This document shows positions 51,963 through 59,981 of a DNA stretch of 64,000 nt, piece by piece. Made by a program: the position numbers and the translations under genes. Source of the stretch: Chryseobacterium defluvii (GTDB lineage: Bacteria > Bacteroidota > Bacteroidia > Flavobacteriales > Weeksellaceae); assembly GCF_003634775.1 (NCBI RefSeq), contig NZ_RBXB01000001.1, positions 496,001-560,000 on the forward strand, in the 5' to 3' direction. Within the stretch, counting starts at the first letter, position 1. Every line of letters starts with the position of its first letter. The notes beneath the pieces are model-generated. The model had not been told where the DNA came from. It was given only the letters and a program-made list of their open reading frames with translations, and searched no databases.

Positions 51963-52535
51963 TTACTTTACGACAAAGACGATGTTAATAAATGAAGCTG
52001 ATGTTGCGTTGGAAAGCACGTCGTAATTTAATACCCCCGTATCGCTAATACTGTTAATTTTAAATACAGTTGAATCATAACCCGTTACATAATAGTACAG
52101 GTCTGATGCATTAGGAAAGAAAGGTATGGCAGCCGGTGCTGAAGTACTTCTTGCGTTGGCAGGAACGTTAGCAAATTGATTTTTATAAAGTGTATACAAA
52201 TCTTTTGTTTGCCCTGCAGCAATAGTTGAGGTATCAAAAACGACACTTGGCATATAAAAGAACTTGGCAACATAAGGAGAAAGACATGACCAGTTGGGTG
52301 CTGCCGGGGTACCTATGTTCTGACTGATACATTTTTTATTGGTGTCGAAGATAACTAACCCTGTTGCCGGATTGCTTACAGAAGCCAGATTACTTATTCT
52401 AGGAAGCAGTATCCCTTTTGTTGTACTGGATACATCCAAAGCGGCGCTTGGATCAGGGTTTGAAGTGTTGATACCTACTTGTGCAGTAATAACGTGTGAA
52501 GTTATTACCAAAATTAATACAATAATTTTGTTCAT
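51963..52535 (-). CDS. Secreted fibre-like protein of the 'VGINT...ALDV' type
   Basis: 190 residues from MNKIIVLILVITSHVITAQ, a signal peptide; the frame is open to 52640 but extra residues precede a clean signal, so the later start is used. After the signal comes VGINTSNPDPSAALDVSSTTKGILLPR, the N-terminal block common in Bacteroidetes secreted fibre-like proteins. The C-terminal part has no known domain. Seven bases separate it from the lectin gene, so both form one operon. Confidence 0.7.
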   Translation of the reverse strand: MNKIIVLILVITSHVITAQVGINTSNPDPSAALDVSSTTKGILLPRISNLASVSNPATGLVIFDTNKKCISQNIGTPAAPNWSCLSPYVAKFFYMPSVVFDTSTIAAGQTKDLYTLYKNQFANVPANARSTSAPAAIPFFPNASDLYYYVTGYDSTVFKINSISDTGVLNYDVLSNATSASFINIVFVVK

Positions 52536-52627
52536 CGAAATAATTTTTTTGTTGTGTGTGCGGAATATTTTAGCAAAATTTTTGCCAAAATCTTGAAAAA
52601 TATTCCTTTTTGTGTTTATGTGCGGTG

Positions 52628-52635
52628 CAAATGTA
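52628..52635 (-). promoter_or_regulatory. -7 promoter element for the lectin-like operon
   Basis: TACATTTG on minus. The leader to the ATG at 52535 is about 88 bases. Confidence 0.55.
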
Positions 52636-52918
52636 TGCAAAAATTATATTTAAAATACTAATTGGCTTAACGCTAGAATGTTGAGTATTATCTCTAATAT
52701 GGGAGTTAAATGGCCTTTTTTCTTGTATTTATGATTAGTGGCTAAAGAATAAATAATTTTAATTAAAGGTTTGAAATTTTGAAAAATAGATAAAAATCTA
52801 TAAAATAATAGCATTTTTATAACTTTAGAAGCTGTAAAATCAGGTATTGTTGATACAAAAGGCTCCAAATCCCCTTACCTGGCATTAGTGAAAAAAGAAT
52901 GCTAAGAGCAAAAATAAG
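52636..52918. other. AT-rich intergenic region with a short coding-like tail
   Basis: There is no complete gene. The plus frame from about 52804 to the TAA near 52905 encodes about 33 residues ending GSKSPYLALVKKEC, which look like a protein C-terminus without an upstream part. It may be a relic. The minus frame at 52650-52868 is not convincing. Confidence 0.3.
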
Positions 52919-52944
52919 AAACCTGCAAAATATTTTGCAGGTTT
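52919..52944 (-). terminator. Terminator after nrdA
   Basis: A perfect palindrome AAACCTGCAAAAT/ATTTTGCAGGTTT. On minus it follows the nrdA stop by about 27 bases. Confidence 0.75.
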
Positions 52945-52970
52945 CTCTTGTATATAATTAGTTTATTATT

Positions 52971-54629
52971 TTATGCCTCACAGCTTGAGCATGAAACAAA
53001 GTTAACCATCAGTTCCTTAGATACAGAGGAGCTTCGCTGATAATACAATGTTTTCACTCCTTTTTTCCAGGCTTCAATGTAAAGATAGTTGACATCTTTT
53101 ACAGGCATTGTTGACGGAATTTGTAAGTTCAAAGATTGTGCCTGATCAATATATTGCTGTCTTTGGGCGGCCTGGGAAATAATTTCCATCGGCGAAATTT
53201 CCTTGAACGTTTTGAATACTGCCTTTTCTTCCTCAGTAAGCTCATTTAAATGTTGAACGGAACCATGGTTCAGCATGATTGTTCTCCATGTTTCTTCATT
53301 ATCCAGTCCTTTTTCTTCTAATAATTTGGCCAGATATTTATTCTTACGCATGAAGTTCCCTTTAGCTAACCCTGCCTTATAATAATTGGAAGCGAAAGGT
53401 TCAATTCCCGGAGAGGTTTGTCCTAAAATAGCCGAACTTGAAGTGGTAGGAGCAATAGCCATGGTTGTGGTATTTCTCAAACCATATCCTTTCAATAATT
53501 CAGGTTCACCATAAATATTAGCCAATTCTCTTGAAGCCTGCTCTGCCTGCTCTTTAATATGTCTGAAAGCTCTTGCATTAAATTGAGTAGCTTCAAAGCT
53601 TTCAAAAGGAATCATATTTTTCTGTAAATAAGAATGGTATCCTAAAACGCCTAATCCAAGAGCTCTATGGCGCATAGCAAAGTTCCTTGCTCCCTGTAGA
53701 TAATAGTTTCCTTCCGTTTTGTCAATAAATTCGGATAAAACGGCATCCAGAAAGTAAATCGCCAGTTTTACGGCGTTGGTGTCTTTCCATTCATCATAGA
53801 GTTCCAGATTCATAGAAGACAGACAGCAGATAAATGATTCTTCCATAGAAGACGGAAGCATGATTTCCGAGCAAAGATTACTTGCATTTACCGGTAATCC
53901 CAGATCTTTGTAAACCTGGGGCTTATTTCTGTTCACATTATCTGTAAAGAATATATAAGGAAGGCCTTTTTGCTGACGGCTTTCCAGCACTCTCGCCCAA
54001 ACTTTACGTTTTTCCATATCTCCGTCAATCATATCCTGCATCCAGTAATCCGGAACGCAAACTCCTGTAAACAAGTTCTGGATCGGACTTCCGATATCTT
54101 TAATGGATAAGAATTCTTCAATATCCCCGTGGTCAATGTCCAGATAAGCAGCAAAAGCTCCTCTTCTTACGCCTCCTTGTGAAACCACATCCATTGCCGT
54201 ATCAAACAATTTCATGAAAGAAACCGCTCCTGAAGATTTCCCGTTATCCGTTACGGCAGTACCTCTGTTACGAAGTTCCCCGAAATATCCTGAAGTTCCT
54301 CCTCCGATTTTCGTCTGCATAATTACTTCTCCCATTTTATGGGTAATACCTTCAATGCTGTCCGGGATGTGAACGTTGAAACAAGAAATAGGGAGACCTC
54401 TCTGTGTTCCCATATTGGCCCAGACCGGAGACGAGAAGCTGATCCATCCTTTGGTGATCATTTCCTTGAAAGCGGGCTGTAGCTCAGGTTTGTACAATCT
54501 TTTGGCGGCTGCCGTCGTAATCCTGTCGATCGCTCCTTCTACAGTTTCCCCTTTCAACAGATATCCTCTGTTCAACATCTGCTCAGACTCTTCATTGAGC
54601 CACCATATATTTGTGTTTTGCTCTTCCAT
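52971..54629 (-). CDS. nrdA: Ribonucleoside-diphosphate reductase, alpha subunit
   Basis: 552 residues, much shorter than E. coli NrdA (761). It begins at the catalytic barrel with no N-terminal ATP-cone domain. Visible sites are PISCFNVHIPD (substrate-side cysteine), NLCSEIMLPS (active-site Asn-Cys-Glu), FICCLSSMNLELY, and the C-terminal redox pair SCSSCEA. It reduces ribonucleoside diphosphates to deoxy forms with NrdB. Without an ATP-cone, overall activity control by dATP through this subunit is not expected. It lies in an operon with nrdB and a small ABM-like gene. Confidence 0.94.
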   Translation of the reverse strand: MEEQNTNIWWLNEESEQMLNRGYLLKGETVEGAIDRITTAAAKRLYKPELQPAFKEMITKGWISFSSPVWANMGTQRGLPISCFNVHIPDSIEGITHKMGEVIMQTKIGGGTSGYFGELRNRGTAVTDNGKSSGAVSFMKLFDTAMDVVSQGGVRRGAFAAYLDIDHGDIEEFLSIKDIGSPIQNLFTGVCVPDYWMQDMIDGDMEKRKVWARVLESRQQKGLPYIFFTDNVNRNKPQVYKDLGLPVNASNLCSEIMLPSSMEESFICCLSSMNLELYDEWKDTNAVKLAIYFLDAVLSEFIDKTEGNYYLQGARNFAMRHRALGLGVLGYHSYLQKNMIPFESFEATQFNARAFRHIKEQAEQASRELANIYGEPELLKGYGLRNTTTMAIAPTTSSSAILGQTSPGIEPFASNYYKAGLAKGNFMRKNKYLAKLLEEKGLDNEETWRTIMLNHGSVQHLNELTEEEKAVFKTFKEISPMEIISQAAQRQQYIDQAQSLNLQIPSTMPVKDVNYLYIEAWKKGVKTLYYQRSSSVSKELMVNFVSCSSCEA

Positions 54630-54682
54630 AGTTGTTTATATTTTCGAATTCCCGAATGCGTTGCTACTCAGGAATTTTGTTT

Positions 54683-54970
54683 TTATATTGCTTGTAAAAT
54701 TTCTACTTTGTGGGAACCGTTCAATCCGCTTTCGTCTCTTAGTCTCTGAAACTCTTTAAAAGACGGAACATTCAGAACCTCATGCTGTACTTCTTCATTG
54801 ATGTAATTGGAATAATGTAAAAATGTAACACCATCTTCTTTCAGATATACCTTATATTCGAAGGTGGACTGATCCAGTTTTTCAAAATCATCCAGGAACT
54901 TCTGAATATTGGCTTTGTTTTCTGAAACGAATTCGGAACTGACCGTATAAGTTACAATTACATTAATCAT
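54683..54970 (-). CDS. ABM-like small protein in the nrd operon
   Basis: 95 residues. VIVTYTVSSEFVSENKANIQKFLDDFEKL, FEYKVYLKEDGVTFLHYSNYINEEVQHEVLNVPSFKEFQRLRDESGL is the antibiotic-biosynthesis-monooxygenase (ABM/YgiN-like) dimeric ferredoxin-like fold. It sits between nrdB (118 bases upstream) and nrdA (53 bases downstream), same strand, without its own promoter. ABM proteins include cofactor-free monooxygenases and haem-degrading enzymes. A role in nucleotide reduction is not known; the position is the only link. Confidence 0.75.
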   Translation of the reverse strand: MINVIVTYTVSSEFVSENKANIQKFLDDFEKLDQSTFEYKVYLKEDGVTFLHYSNYINEEVQHEVLNVPSFKEFQRLRDESGLNGSHKVEILQAI

Positions 54971-54997
54971 ATTATATTTATCTTATTTTGATATCTA

Positions 54998-55013
54998 TTC
55001 CGAAGAATCGGGA
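54998..55013. repeat. Small hairpin between nrdB and the ABM-like gene
   Basis: CCGA-AGAA-TCGG with one extra pair on each side. It is too short to be a clear terminator and has no T-run on minus. Confidence 0.3.
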
Positions 55014-55060
55014 ATAATTTTTAGTTTTAATTTGAGGTTTGATTTTTTAATCTCTCTGCC

Positions 55061-55084
55061 TTGACGCTCGCTTCGCTCGCGACC
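55061..55084. repeat. GC-rich direct-repeat stretch after nrdB
   Basis: GACGCTCGC-TTC-GCTCGCGACC carries a direct repeat of GCTCGC. It is strongly GC-rich compared with its AT-rich surroundings. Confidence 0.55.
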
Positions 55085-55088
55085 TTAA

Positions 55089-56063
55089 TTAAAACAAATC
55101 ATTCGCCGTAATACTCTTATCGTGTTTCGTATAATCTACCGGTCTTTTTGCAAAGAAATCATCCATGGAATTGGCAAAAACTTCTTCTTCAAACCACTTC
55201 ATCGGACGGTATTGTTCCGGAGTGATATTGTAACGGGTGTTCATGTTGATTTTCTTTAAGCTGTCATCAACACGGTATTTCATGAAGTTTAATAAATCTT
55301 CTTTTGAGAAAACGCTTAATTCTCCCAGTTCAAAGATCCAGTCAAGGATTTCTCCTTCCAGTTCTACAGACTGGTCCACTAAAGTATAGATATCTTCAAT
55401 ATCCGAATCAGTTAACAGATCAGGCTGTTCCTCACGGATCTTATTGATCAGATAAATTCCTGCATTGGCGTGGATCTGTTCATCTACTGAAGTCCATGCA
55501 ATGATATTGGACACATTTTTCATATACCCTTTAAATCTTGTGAAAGAAAGGATAATGGCAAATTGTGAGAAAAGAGACACGTTTTCAATCAGGATACTGA
55601 ATAATAAAAGTGAAGAAACATATTCTTTCGGGGTTGCAGAATTCGCATGCTTAAGAACATTTGACAAGAAATCAATTCTCTTTTTTACGGCTGGGATTTC
55701 CACTACGTGAGTGAATTCTTCATTGTATCCTAACACTTCTAATAAACGAGAATAGGCTTCAGAGTGACGGAACTCGCATTCCGCAAAAGTAGCTCCTAAT
55801 CCATTGAATTCAGGTTTCGGAAGGTGGTTGTATAAATTTCCCCAGAATGTCTTTACAGACACTTCAATCTGTGCAATAGCTAAAAGTGCATTTTTCACAG
55901 CATGTTTCTCATGGGGTTCCAGCTGTGAATGAAAATCCTGAACATCTGCAGTAAAATCCACTTCCGAATGTACCCAGAATGATTTGTTGATCGCTTCTAC
56001 AAATTGAAGAACCTCAGGGTATTCAAATGGCTTATAACTTACTCTTTTATCAAAAATTCCCAT
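55089..56063 (-). CDS. nrdB: Ribonucleoside-diphosphate reductase, beta subunit (class Id-like)
   Basis: 324 residues. The metal ligands line up as Glu67 (IAQIEVSV), Glu97 and His100 (CEFRHSEAY), Glu160, Glu195 and His198 (DEQIHAN), with Tyr104 in the place of the radical tyrosine. A glutamate as the first ligand, in place of the aspartate of E. coli NrdB, matches the Flavobacterium-type dimanganese class Id protein. No ATP-cone precedes the barrel. It generates the radical for NrdA. It leads the operon; the DnaA-like region lies upstream. Confidence 0.93.
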   Translation of the reverse strand: MGIFDKRVSYKPFEYPEVLQFVEAINKSFWVHSEVDFTADVQDFHSQLEPHEKHAVKNALLAIAQIEVSVKTFWGNLYNHLPKPEFNGLGATFAECEFRHSEAYSRLLEVLGYNEEFTHVVEIPAVKKRIDFLSNVLKHANSATPKEYVSSLLLFSILIENVSLFSQFAIILSFTRFKGYMKNVSNIIAWTSVDEQIHANAGIYLINKIREEQPDLLTDSDIEDIYTLVDQSVELEGEILDWIFELGELSVFSKEDLLNFMKYRVDDSLKKINMNTRYNITPEQYRPMKWFEEEVFANSMDDFFAKRPVDYTKHDKSITANDLF

Positions 56064-56099
56064 ACTAAAAATGTCTTTAAATTAAAATAATTAGATCAA

Positions 56100-56108
56100 T
56101 GTGGATAA
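56100..56108 (-). promoter_or_regulatory. DnaA box in the nrd upstream region
   Basis: TGTGGATAA is the exact complement of the E. coli DnaA box TTATCCACA. It lies in the leader of the nrdB message. Two near matches are at 56159-56167 (TTTTTCACA) and 56272-56280 (TTTTCCACA). Confidence 0.5.
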
Positions 56109-56489
56109 AACTCAAAAAACAATTAACAATTTGATTTGTTGGAACTTATGTTTAAAAGTTTTTCACAAGAAAAGTGTTTTTATTTTTTGTAGCGTGCAAG
56201 CACAAAGTTAGAAAACCGGAACTGATTTTGAAAGAGCTAAACACTAAATGGTTGAGTTTTAACCGTAAAAGTTTTCCACATTTACATGAAACTTGCTCTG
56301 ACATGGACTTACACACAATAATGGAGCAAAAATAAATAAAAATGACGAGTTAAGGTTAAACAATGCTATGTAAATGTTTATAAATAAAGGAAAAAAGTAT
56401 TAAACATTAATTTGGTTAAAGAAATTTTTATTCTTCGTAACAAATCAAAAATATTTTCTACTTATTGGGTATAAAACATACATCACTTA
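56109..56489. other. Intergenic region between nrdB and the ABC operon
   Basis: About 380 bases without a gene. It holds the nrdB promoter (56203-56210), two near DnaA boxes, the inverted repeat GTGC-AA-GCAC at 56194-56203, and AT-rich sequence. I found no exact promoter box for the plus-strand ABC operon. Confidence 0.6.
56203..56210 (-). promoter_or_regulatory. -7 promoter element for the nrd operon
   Basis: TAACTTTG on minus. The leader to the ATG at 56063 is about 135 bases and contains the DnaA box. Confidence 0.6.
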
Positions 56490-57179
56490 ATGTTAGTAAT
56501 TCAAGATTTACATAAATCATACGATACAGGAAAAAGTAAGCTGCACGTTCTCAAGGGAATTAATCTTAATATTTCCGAAGGCGAGTTTGTTTCTATCATG
56601 GGTAGTTCCGGGTCAGGAAAATCAACGCTTCTTAATATTATCGGGATCCTGGATGAAAAAGATTCGGGAACGTATGAACTGGATGGTGTTCCCATTGAAC
56701 ATTTGTCCGAAGTGAAAGCAGCTGAATACAGAAGCCAGTTTTTGGGTTTTATCTTTCAGTCTTTTAATCTGATCGGATATAAAACGGCATTGGATAATGT
56801 AGCGCTTCCTTTATACTATCAAAATGTACCCAGGAAAGAACGTAACCAGAAAGCTATGGAATATCTTGAAAAGGTAGGTCTTGCCCAGTGGGCCAATCAC
56901 CTTCCCAATGAACTTTCCGGAGGTCAGAAACAGAGGGTGGCCATTGCAAGAGCATTGATTACGAATCCTAAAGTGGTTTTAGCGGATGAACCTACGGGAG
57001 CATTGGATTCTAAAACGACTCATGATATCATGAAGCTTCTTCAGCAGATTAATAATGAAGGAAAAACCATTATTGTCGTTACCCACGAACCGGATGTTGC
57101 AGCACAAACCAAAAGAAATGTTGTCTTAAAAGACGGGATTATTGAAAGTGATGAGTTTATCAAGCAGGTTGTTTTATAA
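56490..57179 (+). CDS. ABC transporter ATP-binding protein, MacB/LolD type
   Basis: 229 residues. Walker A is MGSSGSGKST, signature LSGGQKQR, Walker B VVLADEPTGALDSK; FIFQSFNLI and the length are of the FtsE/MacB/LolD group. It powers the two permeases that follow. It is first in an operon of four (ATPase, permease, permease, adaptor) with gaps of about 100 bases. Confidence 0.94.
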   Translation: MLVIQDLHKSYDTGKSKLHVLKGINLNISEGEFVSIMGSSGSGKSTLLNIIGILDEKDSGTYELDGVPIEHLSEVKAAEYRSQFLGFIFQSFNLIGYKTALDNVALPLYYQNVPRKERNQKAMEYLEKVGLAQWANHLPNELSGGQKQRVAIARALITNPKVVLADEPTGALDSKTTHDIMKLLQQINNEGKTIIVVTHEPDVAAQTKRNVVLKDGIIESDEFIKQVVL

Positions 57180-57180
57180 A

Positions 57181-57230
57181 AATGTGCTGATTTGAAAATT
57201 TGATAATGTATTAATTTGAAAATTTAAAGC
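57181..57230. repeat. Intergenic TTTGAAAAT micro-repeat
   Basis: AATGTGCTGATTTGAAAATTTGATAATG-like sequence, sharing AATGTGyTGATTTGA with the stretch at 7153-7205 and simpler TTTGAAAAT words with 58520-58560. Confidence 0.4.
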
Positions 57231-57287
57231 CTTATGTCTTCAATATTTTAATCTTTAAATTTTTCAATCATTTAATAATATAAAATT

Positions 57288-58517
57288 ATGTTTGACCTTG
57301 ATCGTTGGCAGGAAATATTCAGTTCTATCCGTAGTAATGTATTACGGACGGTGCTTTCAGGGTTTACGGTAGCATTAGGTTTATTTATTTTTATTGTCCT
57401 TTTCGGTATTGGAAAAGGACTGCAAAATGCATTTACCGAAGGCTTTGCCAGAGACGCCCAAAACCTTATCTCCATTTTTACGGGAAGAACCACTCTGGCT
57501 TATAATGGTCTTCAGAGTGACAGAACGGTTACCATGAATAATGAAGACTATGATTTTCTGGTAGGAATGGATAAGGAAAAAGTAGGATATTCCTCTCCGA
57601 GATATCAGGCAAGCTTACTGGTTAAATACGGGAAGGAAAGCGGAACCTATCAGATCAACGGAGCTGATACGGAAGAAAAGTTTATTGAAAACAGAAAGCT
57701 TCTTGAAGGGCGTTATCTTACCCCCACAGATCTGGAAAGAAAGCAAAATGTTGCCGTTATCGGGAGGATGGTGCAGCGGGATTTGATTAAAAACGGAAGT
57801 CCGGTGGGCAAAGATTTAAATATCAACGGAACCATGTTTAAAGTAGTAGGAGTGTTCTCTGATGATGGAGGAGACTGGGATGAAAGACATATTACAATTC
57901 CAATCACTACTTTGCAACAAATGAAAAAAGGATCGGATACCGTAAGCACGGTGTATATAGCCTATAACGAAAATATGACGCCGCAAGAGGCCATTAAATA
58001 TGGGGATGAACTGAAAAGCAGGCTGAAATCCAGAAAAAATGTTTCTCCGGATGATGAAAATGGAGTAAGGGTGTGGAACAATGCACAGAATATGAATGAT
58101 ACATTTATGTTTTTGGCTGTAATCACGGCTATTGTAACTTTTATTGGTCTTGGGACCTTATTGGCAGGGATTATCGGGATTAGCAACATCATGGTATATA
58201 TTGTTAAAGAAAGGACTCAGGAAATAGGCGTAAGAAAGGCGATTGGGGCGAAACCCAAAAGTATTGTCGCTTTGATCGTTCAGGAAAGTGTCCTGATAAC
58301 AGTAATTTCAGGGTTTGTAGGAGTGGGGCTCGGGGTATTGGCGTTGAATTTAATAGGAGACAGCCTGGAAGAGTTTTTCATCAAAGATCCTAACGTAGGC
58401 TGGGTAACCATTTTTGCTGCATTCATTGCTTTGGTTTTCTCCGGATTGATTGCAGGGTTTGTGCCGGCGTACAGGGCTTCCAAGATTAAGCCGATAGAAG
58501 CTTTGAGGGTAGAATAA
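57288..58517 (+). CDS. MacB-like ABC permease (first of two)
   Basis: 409 residues. An N-terminal membrane segment (about 20-45), a large periplasmic MacB_PCD domain, and three C-terminal segments. RNVLRTVLSGFTVALGLF and the FtsX-type tail (LAGIIGISNIMVYIVKERTQEIGVRKAIGAKPKSIVALI, RASKIKPIEALRVE) are typical. It likely dimerises with the next permease. Confidence 0.92.
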   Translation: MFDLDRWQEIFSSIRSNVLRTVLSGFTVALGLFIFIVLFGIGKGLQNAFTEGFARDAQNLISIFTGRTTLAYNGLQSDRTVTMNNEDYDFLVGMDKEKVGYSSPRYQASLLVKYGKESGTYQINGADTEEKFIENRKLLEGRYLTPTDLERKQNVAVIGRMVQRDLIKNGSPVGKDLNINGTMFKVVGVFSDDGGDWDERHITIPITTLQQMKKGSDTVSTVYIAYNENMTPQEAIKYGDELKSRLKSRKNVSPDDENGVRVWNNAQNMNDTFMFLAVITAIVTFIGLGTLLAGIIGISNIMVYIVKERTQEIGVRKAIGAKPKSIVALIVQESVLITVISGFVGVGLGVLALNLIGDSLEEFFIKDPNVGWVTIFAAFIALVFSGLIAGFVPAYRASKIKPIEALRVE

Positions 58518-58607
58518 TTAATTTGATCATTTGAAAATATGGTGATATCAAATTAAACTGAAAATAATTATCACTCATCATTTATAACTTATAACTCATA
58601 TTAGAAA

Positions 58608-59879
58608 GTGAATATCATATTCAAAAAAGATACATGGCAGGAAATTTATTATTCATTGAGGAATAATAAGCTCCGTACATTCCTGACGATGATCGGAGTG
58701 GGATGGGGGATGTTCCTATATGTAAGTCTTCTGGGTGCCGCTAAAGGAATGGAAAACGGGTTTGATAAATTATTTTCCGGATTTGCAACCAATTCTATTT
58801 TTCTTTGGGCTCAGAACACCTCTATACCTTACGAAGGGTTTCCGAAAGGAAGACAGATGCACCTGCATTTGTCCGATATGGAAATGCTGAAAAGGAAAAT
58901 TCCGGAGATCGATTATATCTCGCCACAGAATGCCCGGGGAAGCTTCACCGGAACTCCTGGAGAAGCGATGTCCAGAAATGGTAAAAACGGAACCTATTCG
59001 CTGACGGGAGATTATCCGGTAGGTAATAAAATTTCGGAAAAAAAGTTGATCTTCGGACGATATATCAATGATGCGGATGTTTCGGGAAATAAAAATGTGG
59101 CTGTTATCGGTGAAGAAATATATAAGAATTTCTTTGATGCCAAAAAGCAGGAGAACCCTCTTGGCAAATCCATTAATATTAAAGGGATCTTCTTCAATGT
59201 CATCGGAGTTTTCAGAGTGAAGAAAGGCGGAGGTTTTGAAAATGATCAAACGGTATTCATTCCTCTTTCTACTTACACCAAGATGTATAATGCGGGAGAC
59301 CAGATTGATATGTTTGCAATTGTGAGCAAACCCAATGCGAATGTGGATAATGTAGAAGAAAGCGTAAAGCTGTCATTAAAATCTAAAAACAAAGTTTCCC
59401 CGGAAGATACGAATGCCTTCGGAAGTTTTAACCTGGGAAAAGAGTTTAAGAAATTAACCGGATTTTTAACGGGAATGCAGCTTCTGACCATTATTGTAGG
59501 AACCTTAACGATTCTTGCAGGGGTTATTGCCATTTCCAATATCCTTTTGATCACGGTAAAGGAAAGAACTAAGGAAATAGGGATCAGAAGAGCGCTGGGA
59601 GCAAAGCCCGCAGAAGTAAGAAACCAGATTTTGTTGGAAAGCGTTGTCATCACATTGTCTTCCGGATTGCTCGGATTTATTTTTGGAATCTTTGTTCTCA
59701 TGATTTTAAGTATGCTTACCCAAAACCAGGATTCGTTTCCATTCTATAATCCTACAGTAAATTATGGAAACGTATTTGCAGCGATGGCGGTGATGGTAAT
59801 ATTGGGATTGATTATCGGAATGATTCCGGCTCAGCGAGCTGTAAAAATACGACCTATTGAAGCATTAAGAACAGAATAA
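58608..59879 (+). CDS. MacB-like ABC permease (second of two)
   Basis: 423 residues from a GTG start; the same plan as its neighbour: NKLRTFLTMIGVGWGMFLYVS, then a periplasmic domain, and LAGVIAISNILLITVKERTKEIGIRRALGAKPAEVRNQI with the KIRPIEALRTE end. The two permeases are paralogues and probably form a heterodimer. The substrate is unknown. Confidence 0.9.
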   Translation: MNIIFKKDTWQEIYYSLRNNKLRTFLTMIGVGWGMFLYVSLLGAAKGMENGFDKLFSGFATNSIFLWAQNTSIPYEGFPKGRQMHLHLSDMEMLKRKIPEIDYISPQNARGSFTGTPGEAMSRNGKNGTYSLTGDYPVGNKISEKKLIFGRYINDADVSGNKNVAVIGEEIYKNFFDAKKQENPLGKSINIKGIFFNVIGVFRVKKGGGFENDQTVFIPLSTYTKMYNAGDQIDMFAIVSKPNANVDNVEESVKLSLKSKNKVSPEDTNAFGSFNLGKEFKKLTGFLTGMQLLTIIVGTLTILAGVIAISNILLITVKERTKEIGIRRALGAKPAEVRNQILLESVVITLSSGLLGFIFGIFVLMILSMLTQNQDSFPFYNPTVNYGNVFAAMAVMVILGLIIGMIPAQRAVKIRPIEALRTE

Positions 59880-59981
59880 ATAATAAGTTGATCATAAGAT
59901 AATTGAAGATTTTATAATGATTATAACTCTTTAATTATCCAATCTTAATTTTAAAATCATTTAAATAAATAAACTAGATAT

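Noticed and set aside
52650..52868. 72-residue minus-strand frame
   Set aside because: No family resemblance, no promoter or terminator in place, and AT-rich composition typical of chance frames.
56100..56280. DnaA-box cluster considered as a replication origin
   Set aside because: Only one exact box, no dnaA, dnaN or gidA next to it, and the location directly upstream of nrdB fits gene control better.
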